From Mollicutes bacterium (GTDB lineage: Bacteria > Bacillota_I > Bacilli_A > RFN20 > CAG-826), in the NCBI GenBank assembly GCA_022780025.1, contig JALEXS010000055.1:1-40476 (forward strand): a stretch of DNA of 40,476 bases, written 5' to 3'. Below the pieces are notes generated by a model that worked only from the letters and a program-made list of their open reading frames with translations, did not search any database and was not told the origin of the DNA. Below are positions 1-8,484 of this stretch, piece after piece; position 1 is the first letter of the stretch, and the number at the start of each line of letters is the position of its first letter. A program made the translations under genes and the position numbers.

Positions 1-45
1 CTTCCTTTTGCTATACCTTTATTTAAGCATATTTTACGTAAATAA
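1..45 (+). CDS. possible C-terminal tail of a truncated plus-strand ORF (LPFAIPLFKHILRK*)
   Basis: Frame 1 is open from the window edge to TAA at 43-45; too short to identify. Confidence 0.2.
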   Translation, partial: LPFAIPLFKHILRK

Positions 46-146
46 GCAAAATTATGACAACTTTAATGCAACAAATTTTGTGATAAAGACTAAATGGTCA
101 TTTTTTTAAAAATCTGTTGCTTTAAGTATGTCATCTAACAAAATTT

Positions 147-184
147 ACAAAAAAAGAAAAAAATGACTTTTTTAATAAGTCATT
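147..184 (-). terminator. intrinsic terminator downstream of parC
   Basis: AATGACTT (162-169) / AAGTCATT (177-184) stem; on the minus strand it is followed by a T-rich tract (complement of aaaaaaagaaaaaaa). Confidence 0.8.
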
Positions 185-202
185 CTTTTCAATTTTTAAA
201 TA

Positions 203-246
203 GTTATGTACTAAAAATATACTAAATAATTACTAATTAACTACTT
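203..246 (-). repeat. 11-nt-period TAGTA array after parC stop
   Basis: Sense-strand AGTA at 245-242, 234-231, 223-220, 212-209: exact 11-nt spacing. Confidence 0.8.
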
Positions 247-2824
247 AATCACCCATTTCATCAAAAATTGAGATTTGTTCGTATTCTTCTTTATCTTCAT
301 TTTGAGGGGTGTTGTTGTTATTACTTTCGTTTTTGTTTGGTCTATTTTCAACAATTGTATCTTCGTCTATTACTTGAACATTTTGAATATAAACATCATC
401 AATTTTAACTGAATCAGGTGTATCAAGATTTTTCTTACACATTTTTTCTTGTGATACTTTAAAATCATCAATAGTAATTTCTTTTATTGTTTTATCACTT
501 AATAATAATTCTAGAGTAATAGGATCTTTATTTAATATCTTGGTAGTGTAAACAAGATTATGTGGTGAACTCTTAAATGAGCTAAATACACTTTGAGTTC
601 TTCCTAATCTAGGAGTTAACTCTAAATTAGAAATATCAAATACTCTATAAGAACTTTCATCAGTAATAAATAATACTTTGCCTTTTTCGCTATTTCTATA
701 AGATAATAACGATTTAATCTCACTATTTTTTAAAGTTGATATAGCTTTAACACCACTAGTTTTTAAACCTGTAGTACTAATTTCATTCTCATTAAAGTAA
801 GTGGAATTACCTAATTTAGTAATAACAAATAAATTACTGTTTCCATTTAATACAGAAACATCAACTAATTCATCATCGCCAAATAATTTCATACAAGCAA
901 TAGGTTTACTATATCTACTTGCAAAGAATTCACTTAATTTAGTCTTTTTAATTTGTCCGTTCTTACTAACTAAGCCAATACTGACATCTTTACTAAAATC
1001 TTTTACTAAAATAGCTTTAACTATAGTCTCTTCCATTGGTAAAGTAATTAAATAATTAATATGTTTACCTTCATCTTTCCATTTTCCTTCAACAATTTCA
1101 TGGACTGGAATAAATAAATAGTTACCTTTATTAGTAAAACCTAAGATGTAATCCATAGTATTTGCAATCATAGAAATAACTAATGAATCACCTTCTTTTA
1201 AACCAGGTAAAGCACCATTACTAGATTTATATGATTTTAAAGAAGCTCTTTTTATGTATCCTTCTTTACTTAAAACTACGTAAACATCTTCTTTAGCGAT
1301 TAAATCACGCTTATCAATTACAATTTCTTCCTCTTTTTCTTGAATCTTAGTGCGACGTTCAATACCAAATTTATTAGAAATATCTTTTAAATCTTTTATA
1401 ATAACTTTCTTCAATTTATGATCATCGCTTAAGATTTCTTCAAGTTCAGCAATTGTTTTTTCTAATTCTAATTTTTCATTAATATAAATATTAACATCAG
1501 TATTAGATAATTTATATAAATGCATCATAACAATAGCTTCTGCTTGAGGTTCAGTAAAGTTATAAGTATTCATTAAATTTTCTTTAGCGTTTTTCTTATC
1601 TTTACTCTTTTTAATAAGTTTAACGATTTCATCGATAATATTAATTGCTTTAATAAGACCTAAAACAATATGCAAACGATTTTTTGCAGTATTTAAATCA
1701 AATTTACTTCTTCTAGTAATTACATCGATTTGATGAGCAATATAAGTATCTAAATAAGATGAAAGTGTTAAAGTTTTTGGTCTATTATTAGAAATAGCAA
1801 CTACATTAGCGTTATAATTCACCTTTAATTGAGTTTTATTAAATAAATAAGTTAAAACGATTTTAGGATCAACATCTTTTTTTAATTCGACAACAATTTT
1901 AATATCATCATTTGCTGATTCATCAAGTACTTCAACGATTCCATCAACTTCCTTGGATTTTTTAATTTTATCAATAGAATAAACTAATTCTTGCTTATTA
2001 ACTTTATAAGGAATATTAGTAATTAATAATTGATTAGAGTCTTTTTCTTCGATTACATCAACTTTACTAGCAATTTCAATCTTACCACGACCTGTATAAT
2101 AAATATCTTTTAATCCAGGACAATCATAAATTATTCCACCAGTAGGAAAATCAGGTCCTTTAACGAATTTTAATAAATCATCAATTGTACAATTTGGATG
2201 AGAAATTCTGTAAATTGTAGCATCAATTATTTCTTTTAAATTATGAGGTGGAATTTCTGTAGCAATAGCAACAGCAATACCTTCACTACCATTAACAAAT
2301 AAATTAGGATATCTAGCAGGTAAAACTACAGGTTCTAATTCAGTATCATCAAAATTTAAAGTCATATCGACAGTATTTTTATCTAAATCTTGAACAAGAT
2401 TCATTGCAAAATTATTTAATTTAGCTTCAGTATAACGGTATGCAGCAGGTGGGTCATTATCAATACTACCGTTATTACCTTGAAACTTAATAACAGGCAT
2501 ATTCATAACCCAAGGTTGTGACATTCTAACTAAAGCACCATAAATTGAGCTATCACCATGAGGATGTAATTTACCCATGACAGCACCAACAATTGTTGCA
2601 CATTTTTTTGTAGGTTTATCCATTGTATTTCCATTACGATACATTGAATAAATAATACGTCTTTGAACTGGTTTTAAACCATCTCTAGCATCTGGAATTG
2701 CACGATCTTGAATAACGTATTTTGCATAAATTGCGTAACGATCACCCATTACGAAATCTAAGGCTTCTTGTTGAATATTTTCTTTTATTACTGGAGTTTC
2801 TTCTTTAGCTTTTCTTTTTGCCAT
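245..2824 (-). CDS. parC: DNA topoisomerase IV subunit A
   Basis: 859 aa; HPHGDSSIYGALVRMSQPW and AAYRYTEAKL motifs of the GyrA/ParC family; adjacent to parE; SD AAGGAGG. Confidence 0.93.
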   Translation of the reverse strand: MAKRKAKEETPVIKENIQQEALDFVMGDRYAIYAKYVIQDRAIPDARDGLKPVQRRIIYSMYRNGNTMDKPTKKCATIVGAVMGKLHPHGDSSIYGALVRMSQPWVMNMPVIKFQGNNGSIDNDPPAAYRYTEAKLNNFAMNLVQDLDKNTVDMTLNFDDTELEPVVLPARYPNLFVNGSEGIAVAIATEIPPHNLKEIIDATIYRISHPNCTIDDLLKFVKGPDFPTGGIIYDCPGLKDIYYTGRGKIEIASKVDVIEEKDSNQLLITNIPYKVNKQELVYSIDKIKKSKEVDGIVEVLDESANDDIKIVVELKKDVDPKIVLTYLFNKTQLKVNYNANVVAISNNRPKTLTLSSYLDTYIAHQIDVITRRSKFDLNTAKNRLHIVLGLIKAINIIDEIVKLIKKSKDKKNAKENLMNTYNFTEPQAEAIVMMHLYKLSNTDVNIYINEKLELEKTIAELEEILSDDHKLKKVIIKDLKDISNKFGIERRTKIQEKEEEIVIDKRDLIAKEDVYVVLSKEGYIKRASLKSYKSSNGALPGLKEGDSLVISMIANTMDYILGFTNKGNYLFIPVHEIVEGKWKDEGKHINYLITLPMEETIVKAILVKDFSKDVSIGLVSKNGQIKKTKLSEFFASRYSKPIACMKLFGDDELVDVSVLNGNSNLFVITKLGNSTYFNENEISTTGLKTSGVKAISTLKNSEIKSLLSYRNSEKGKVLFITDESSYRVFDISNLELTPRLGRTQSVFSSFKSSPHNLVYTTKILNKDPITLELLLSDKTIKEITIDDFKVSQEKMCKKNLDTPDSVKIDDVYIQNVQVIDEDTIVENRPNKNESNNNNTPQNEDKEEYEQISIFDEMGD

Positions 2825-4770
2825 TATTTTATAACCTCCTTAATAAATTCGTCGACTTCATTGAAATCGACATTTTCTTCAACCCATTTTTTTCTAACGG
2901 TTGTATCTTTTCCCATTAAAATAGCGATTTTTTTATCTACTGATAAAGGATCATCAATTCCTACTTGTAATAATAAACGATGTTTTGGATCCATAGTTGT
3001 TTCTTTTAATTGATCTGGATCCATTTCACCAAGACCTTTATAACGATTAATTTTATAACCTTTACCTATAAATTCTTTTGCTTCAATTAATTCTTTATCA
3101 TTCCAAGCATATTTATGTATTTCACCACTACTTGTTTCTTTAGAAACTCTATATAAAGGAGGAACAGCAACATAGACTTTTCCACTAGTTATTAAAGGTT
3201 TCATATAATGATAAAAGAAAGTTAATAAAAGTGTTTGAATATGAGCACCATCAGTATCAGCATCGGTCATGATAATGATTTTTCCATAATGAGAACTATC
3301 AGCATCAAAATTAGAGCCATATCCTGCACCAATTGTATTGATAATAGTTGAAATTTCTTCGTTTTTAAGAAGTTTATCCATTGTAATTGAATCAGTATTT
3401 AATGGTTTACCTCTTAAAGGTAAAATAGCTTGGAATTTAGGATTACGTCCTTTTTTAGCACTACCACCAGCACTATCGCCTTCAACAATAAATAATTCAT
3501 TTAAAGCATAATCTTTTCCTTGAGCAGGTGTTAATTTATCACTTAAAATTAAAGCTTCTTTCTTTTGCTTTTTATTTCTTACTTCTTCTTTAGCTTTTCT
3601 AGCAGCAATTCTAGCTGTTTGACTATCTAAACATTTTTTAATTAAATTTACTGCAAATTCTTTATTCTCATTTAAATAATAAGTAAATTTTGTATAAATT
3701 AAATTACTTACTGCACTGACAGCAGCTTGAGTGCCTAATTTTCCTTTAGTTTGGCCTTCGAATTCGAGTAAATTTTCTGGCATTCTTAAAGAAACTATTG
3801 CAGTTAAACCTTCTCTAATATCACTACCTTCAAGTTTACCTTTTCCTCTTAATAAATTATTACTTTCAGCAAAATCATTAACAGCTTTAGTAATACCTAA
3901 TCTAAAACCAGTTTCATGAGTTCCACCATCTCTAGTTCTAACATTATTAACATAACTATAAATTGTTTCGCTATATTCATTTAAACAATATTGGAAAGCA
4001 ACTTCAATTTGAATAGTATTAGAATTATCAGTAAAATCAACGATTGGACCTAAAGGTTGTTTAGCTTGATTAATAACTGCTATATATTCACTAATTCCAT
4101 TTTCATAATAAAATTCTGCTTCATTATTAGTTCTTTCATCTTTTAAGATAAATCTAACTTTTCTAAGTAAAAAAGCACTTTCTTGTAAATGGTTATAAAT
4201 TGTATCCCATTTAAATTCTACTGTAGAAAATATTTTTGGATCTGGTTTAAAAGTTACACATGTACCATGTTTTATAGTATTTCCTAAACATTCTAAAGGT
4301 ACTTTAACTTTACCACCGTTTTCAAATCTAATATGCCATATTTTATTATCTTTATAGACAGTAACATCGCAAAATAAACTTAAAGCATTAGTAACAGCAC
4401 TACCAACACCATGAAGTCCAGCACTTGATTTATAAGCTCCTTCATTAAATTTACCGCCACTATGAAGGGTAGTGAAAATTAATTGAACAGCAGGCATTTT
4501 TGTTGCTTTATGAATGTCAACAGGTACACCTCTTCCTTCATCTAATACACTTAAACTACCATCTTTATGGATGGTAACAGTTATTTTATTACCAAATCCA
4601 TTTAAAGCTTCATCTACTGCATTATCGACAATTTCCCAAACTAAATGATGTAGCCCAGTTCCATTTGAACTACCAATATACATCGCAGGGCGCTTTCTAA
4701 CGCCTTCTAAGCCAGTTAAATATTCAATACTACTAGCATCATATTCATTATTTCTTACAAATTTATTCAT
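2824..4770 (-). CDS. parE: DNA topoisomerase IV subunit B
   Basis: 648 aa; RKRPAMYIGS, VDNAVDEA, VEGDSAGGSAK, TDADTDGAHI; stop/start overlap with parC. Confidence 0.93.
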   Translation of the reverse strand: MNKFVRNNEYDASSIEYLTGLEGVRKRPAMYIGSSNGTGLHHLVWEIVDNAVDEALNGFGNKITVTIHKDGSLSVLDEGRGVPVDIHKATKMPAVQLIFTTLHSGGKFNEGAYKSSAGLHGVGSAVTNALSLFCDVTVYKDNKIWHIRFENGGKVKVPLECLGNTIKHGTCVTFKPDPKIFSTVEFKWDTIYNHLQESAFLLRKVRFILKDERTNNEAEFYYENGISEYIAVINQAKQPLGPIVDFTDNSNTIQIEVAFQYCLNEYSETIYSYVNNVRTRDGGTHETGFRLGITKAVNDFAESNNLLRGKGKLEGSDIREGLTAIVSLRMPENLLEFEGQTKGKLGTQAAVSAVSNLIYTKFTYYLNENKEFAVNLIKKCLDSQTARIAARKAKEEVRNKKQKKEALILSDKLTPAQGKDYALNELFIVEGDSAGGSAKKGRNPKFQAILPLRGKPLNTDSITMDKLLKNEEISTIINTIGAGYGSNFDADSSHYGKIIIMTDADTDGAHIQTLLLTFFYHYMKPLITSGKVYVAVPPLYRVSKETSSGEIHKYAWNDKELIEAKEFIGKGYKINRYKGLGEMDPDQLKETTMDPKHRLLLQVGIDDPLSVDKKIAILMGKDTTVRKKWVEENVDFNEVDEFIKEVIK

Positions 4771-4774
4771 ATAT

Positions 4775-4806
4775 ACACCGCTATTTATTTTAAAATAAAT
4801 AGGTGT
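4775..4806. repeat. long palindrome in the parE/plsY divergent intergenic region
   Basis: ACACC-gc-TATTTATTTTAAAATAAATA-GGTGT; the 20-bp core (4782-4801) is a perfect palindrome. Confidence 0.85.
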
Positions 4807-4836
4807 AAATTTCTAGTTTTTTATTCCTATTACGTT

Positions 4837-4842
4837 TATAAT
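4837..4842 (+). promoter_or_regulatory. -10 element of plsY
   Basis: TATAAT ending 7 nt before the ATG; no SD. Confidence 0.6.
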
Positions 4843-4849
4843 AACAAGC

Positions 4850-5614
4850 ATGATAGTATTTTTAAGAATTTTGTTTATTTTAGGTTCAATACTTCTTGGA
4901 TATTTATTAGGAGCTATACCTAATAGTGTAATTATTGGTAAATTATTTTTTAATAAAGATCCACGCGATTTTGGTAGTCATAATGCAGGTGGTACTAATG
5001 CAGGACGCGTTTTAGGGAAAAAAGCAGGTATTATCGTAATTTTATTAGATGGAATAAAAATGGTTATTCCGATTTATACTATCTTCTTTTTAACTACAAA
5101 ATGTGAACCTATAATTAATTTAATGAATGATTCTTTATCTTATAATAGTTTTGGATATGGGAATACACTATGTGATTTAACTGTTTATGCTACCGCTTTA
5201 GCTGGAATATTTGGACATTGTTATTCTATTTATTTAAAATTTAGTGGAGGAAAGGCAGTTTCTACTTATTTAGGTACTGCTTGTTGTATTAGTTATATTA
5301 CTTTTCCATTATGTGGAACACTATTCTTTTCAACTTTAAAATGTAAAAAGTTTGTAAGTTTATCATCTTTAATTTCAACTTCTGCTTTTACTATATTTTC
5401 TTGGATTATTTATATTGTATATGCGATTAACTTTAATAACTCTAAAACTGTCGAGGTTTTAAATAATTTATTATGGTTTGGATATGGACCTAGAATATCA
5501 ATTTATATGCCAATAGTTATGACATTAGGCTCATTAATTTTAATAATAAAGCATATTCCAAATATACGTCGACTCGAAAATAAAAATGAATCCAAAATTA
5601 CTTGGATGAAATAA
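4850..5614 (+). CDS. plsY: glycerol-3-phosphate acyltransferase PlsY
   Basis: 254 aa multi-pass membrane protein; SHNAGGTNAGRVLGKKAG and FSGGKAVSTYLG motifs. Confidence 0.9.
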   Translation: MIVFLRILFILGSILLGYLLGAIPNSVIIGKLFFNKDPRDFGSHNAGGTNAGRVLGKKAGIIVILLDGIKMVIPIYTIFFLTTKCEPIINLMNDSLSYNSFGYGNTLCDLTVYATALAGIFGHCYSIYLKFSGGKAVSTYLGTACCISYITFPLCGTLFFSTLKCKKFVSLSSLISTSAFTIFSWIIYIVYAINFNNSKTVEVLNNLLWFGYGPRISIYMPIVMTLGSLILIIKHIPNIRRLENKNESKITWMK

Positions 5615-5616
5615 AT

Positions 5617-5660
5617 TAGTAGATTATTAGTATATAATTAGTAATAAATAAGTAATTAAT
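5617..5660 (+). repeat. 11-nt-period TAGTA array after plsY stop
   Basis: AGTA at 5618, 5629, 5640 and 5651: exact 11-nt spacing on the sense strand. Confidence 0.8.
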
Positions 5661-5671
5661 AGATAATAAAA

Positions 5672-5701
5672 AAGCTTAATACCATCTAAAGTATTAAGCT
5701 T
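5672..5701. terminator. bidirectional intrinsic terminator between plsY and yneF-like gene
   Basis: AAGCTTAATAC-catctaaa-GTATTAAGCTT, with T-rich flanks on both strands. Confidence 0.85.
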
Positions 5702-5715
5702 ATTTTATTGTTTTA

Positions 5716-5934
5716 CTATTTTGAATTTTTCATACTATTCATTACAGCTTTAATTTGAGCCTCACTAGGTTTACGACCCATCTGCATGAACATAGCACGA
5801 AGCATTTTTTCATTAACTGGTGGATTTTTTTCTATTTGCTTTTTGAAGACATATCTAGCAACAAAGAAACCAACTATCCCACCAACAATAAGTGTAAACA
5901 AGCACCAAAGTAATGTTTGCCACCATTCTATCAT
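5716..5934 (-). CDS. YneF-family small membrane protein (UPF0154)
   Basis: 72 aa; N-terminal TM followed by NPPVNEKMLRAMFMQMGRKPSEAQIKAVMNSMK. Confidence 0.85.
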   Translation of the reverse strand: MIEWWQTLLWCLFTLIVGGIVGFFVARYVFKKQIEKNPPVNEKMLRAMFMQMGRKPSEAQIKAVMNSMKNSK

Positions 5935-5963
5935 ATTTTTGCTTATCCTTTTAATTGTATAAA

Positions 5964-6518
5964 CTATGCTCTAGAATCGTAAGCACCAGTATCAGTTCTT
6001 ACGTTTACAAGATCACCGTTGTTAATAAATAATGGGACTCTAACTTTTAAGCCAGTTTCTAAGATAGCATCTTTCATAGCTTTATTGACTGTATCACCTC
6101 TAACAGCAGGTTCACATTCAACAATCTTTAAAACTACTTTAGCTGGTAAATTAATACCTAAAATTTCATCTTCATAAGTAACAATTTCAACTTCGAGATT
6201 TTCGGTTAAAAATTTCTTTTCCCATTCAAGTCTAGAGGTTGGAATTTCAACTTGTTCGAATGTATTATTATCCATAAATACTAAGAAATCACCACTATCA
6301 TAAAGATAGTTCATCTTTTTCTTTTCAAGTCTAATAGTTTCAACTTGATATCCACTATTAGCGCTCATTTCAGTAATTGCACCAGTTCTAACATTTTTAA
6401 TTTTAACTTTAGCAACCATCTTTCTCATAGCAGTTTTATTTAATAAAATATCGATAACATAGTAAATATTACCTTCTTCTAAAAAATAATTACCTGGTCT
6501 TAATTCAGTAACGTTCAT
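5964..6518 (-). CDS. efp: elongation factor P
   Basis: 184 aa; LRPGNYFLEEGNIYYVID, KNVRTG, ILETGLKVRVPLFINNGD; SD present. Confidence 0.92.
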   Translation of the reverse strand: MNVTELRPGNYFLEEGNIYYVIDILLNKTAMRKMVAKVKIKNVRTGAITEMSANSGYQVETIRLEKKKMNYLYDSGDFLVFMDNNTFEQVEIPTSRLEWEKKFLTENLEVEIVTYEDEILGINLPAKVVLKIVECEPAVRGDTVNKAMKDAILETGLKVRVPLFINNGDLVNVRTDTGAYDSRA

Positions 6519-6530
6519 TTTAATCTCCTC

Positions 6531-7166
6531 CTATTTCAAATATTGATTATTAATTAGTTCTTTTTCTATACTAGTTATTTCGCCATGTCCGGGATAAACA
6601 ATAAGATTTTTATCAAATTCTTTTATTGTTTCTAAGCTAGAAGCAATTAAACTACGATTAGATGTAATTAAATCAGCTCTTCCAATACTTCCTTTAAATA
6701 GACTATCACCAGTAAATAGGGCATGTTCTTCTTCATTTAAGAAGCAAACACTACCATCAGTATGATAAGGAGTTTCATAAACTTTAAAGTTAAGACCCTT
6801 ACCAAAATTTAATATTTCATTATCTTTAAAAGTTTTAATAGATAAATTAATAACAACTTTTTCTCCAGTTAAATTTGAAGAATTAAGTTTAGCATCTTTT
6901 AATAACTCTTTGTCATAACGATCAATATAAATAGGAGTATTTGGAAAAAATTTATTAAATAAATTTAAACCCCTAATATGATCAAAATGACCATGAGTTA
7001 TTAATACTGCTTTTACCTCAGAATATTGACTTTTAATATATTCGATTAATTTCTTACTAGTTGAACCATAATCTATAATCACACAAGGCTCATTTAATTC
7101 GCCGACAATATAGGTATTAGAACAAAATTCATCAGGAATATAATCGAAATTAAAAGTTTTTATCAT
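6531..7166 (-). CDS. MBL-fold metallohydrolase (glyoxalase II-like)
   Basis: 211 aa; HGHFDH, TGDSLF, YPGHGEIT motifs. Confidence 0.85.
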   Translation of the reverse strand: MIKTFNFDYIPDEFCSNTYIVGELNEPCVIIDYGSTSKKLIEYIKSQYSEVKAVLITHGHFDHIRGLNLFNKFFPNTPIYIDRYDKELLKDAKLNSSNLTGEKVVINLSIKTFKDNEILNFGKGLNFKVYETPYHTDGSVCFLNEEEHALFTGDSLFKGSIGRADLITSNRSLIASSLETIKEFDKNLIVYPGHGEITSIEKELINNQYLK

Positions 7167-7180
7167 AAGATTTATTTAGA

Positions 7181-7330
7181 TTATTTCTTTTCTTTGTGTA
7201 AAGTAACTTTCTTACATTTTGGGCAATATTTCTTATGTTCAATTCTGTCTGGGTTATTCTTTTTGTTTTTGCTTGAAATATAATTTTCTTCTCCACATTC
7301 AGTGCATTTTAATATAAATGTATCTCTCAT
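7181..7330 (-). CDS. rpmG: 50S ribosomal protein L33
   Basis: Manual translation [49 protein letters not shown]; two CxxC pairs; SD AAAGGAG. Confidence 0.93.
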   Translation of the reverse strand: MRDTFILKCTECGEENYISSKNKKNNPDRIEHKKYCPKCKKVTLHKEKK

Positions 7331-7410
7331 ATCACTTTTCTCCTTTGTGTCGTTTAATAAGATACCACAAATTAAAACATTTTTCTATATAATAATGCAA
7401 TAACATAAGA

Positions 7411-7416
7411 TATAAT
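7411..7416 (+). promoter_or_regulatory. -10 element of ispG
   Basis: TATAAT ending 7 nt before the ATG; no SD. Confidence 0.6.
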
Positions 7417-7423
7417 CTTATGT

Positions 7424-8482
7424 ATGAATAGAAATGAGACAAAATTAGTTAAAATTGGAAATATAACATGTGGCAATGACAATAAAGTTTTAATTCAATC
7501 CATGTGTAATATTAAAACTAGCCATGTCAAAAAAGTTATTAAGCAAATTAATGAATGCACTGACTTAGGTGCTGATATGATGAGGGTTAGCATTCTTGAT
7601 TTTAAAGATGCTTATGCAATAAAAGAAATTGTCAATAATATTAAAATTCCTTTAATTTGTGATATACATTTTAATTACAAATTTGCTATTATTGCTATTA
7701 AAAATGGAGCAAGTAAAATTAGATTAAATCCTGGTAATTTAAAAAATGAAAATGAAATTAAAGAAATTGTTGAATTAGCTAATAAATATAACGTTGCTAT
7801 AAGAATTGGCGTTAATTCTGGATCTTTAGATAGTGAAATAAAAGAAAAATATAAAGATTTCCCATTATATAAACAAATGGTTTTCAATACTTTAGAATAT
7901 ATTAAAATTTTAGAAAAATATAATTTTCATAATATAGTTATTAGTCTAAAAAGTAGTAATTTATTCGACACAATCAACGCTTATAAAGAATTTTCTAAAA
8001 TTTCTAATTATCCTTTACATATTGGATTAACTGAATCTGGTTTTGATGATATTGGAATTATTCGTAGTGTAGCTTGCTTATCTCCTTTACTATTAGAAGG
8101 AATTGGAAATACAATTAGAATATCACTTACAAGTGATCCTAAAAAGGAAATTTTAACATGTAAAAGATTATTACATGATTTAGGATTATATGAGAATTAT
8201 CCAACTTTAATATCATGTCCTACTTGTGGTAGAACTATGGTTAACGTAAAAATTTTAGCTAAAAAGACTTTAGATTTTTTAGTCAATAATAACATCAATA
8301 TCACTGTTGCTATTATGGGGTGTGCAGTTAATGGAATTGGTGAAGGAAAAAAAGCTGATATTGGTTTAGCTGGAGGAAAAAATAAATATATTATCTTTAA
8401 AAAAGGTAAATTTTATAAAGAAGTTGATGAAAAAGATGCTCTCAACGAGTTATTTAAAGAATTATTAACTTTTAAAAAATAA
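7424..8482 (+). CDS. ispG: 4-hydroxy-3-methylbut-2-en-1-yl diphosphate synthase
   Basis: 352 aa; IRLNPGN, SCPTCGRT, MGCAVNGIGEGKKADIGLAGG. Confidence 0.92.
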   Translation: MNRNETKLVKIGNITCGNDNKVLIQSMCNIKTSHVKKVIKQINECTDLGADMMRVSILDFKDAYAIKEIVNNIKIPLICDIHFNYKFAIIAIKNGASKIRLNPGNLKNENEIKEIVELANKYNVAIRIGVNSGSLDSEIKEKYKDFPLYKQMVFNTLEYIKILEKYNFHNIVISLKSSNLFDTINAYKEFSKISNYPLHIGLTESGFDDIGIIRSVACLSPLLLEGIGNTIRISLTSDPKKEILTCKRLLHDLGLYENYPTLISCPTCGRTMVNVKILAKKTLDFLVNNNINITVAIMGCAVNGIGEGKKADIGLAGGKNKYIIFKKGKFYKEVDEKDALNELFKELLTFKK

Positions 8483-8484
8483 AA

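Noticed and set aside
801-1055. Plus-strand 84-aa ORF inside parC
   Set aside because: Antisense shadow of a well-supported gene; no family match.
2768-3013. Plus-strand 81-aa ORF at parE/parC junction
   Set aside because: Antisense shadow; low-complexity hydrophobic translation.
3731-3919. Plus-strand ORF inside parE
   Set aside because: Antisense shadow.
7675-7887. Minus-strand ORF inside ispG
   Set aside because: Antisense shadow.
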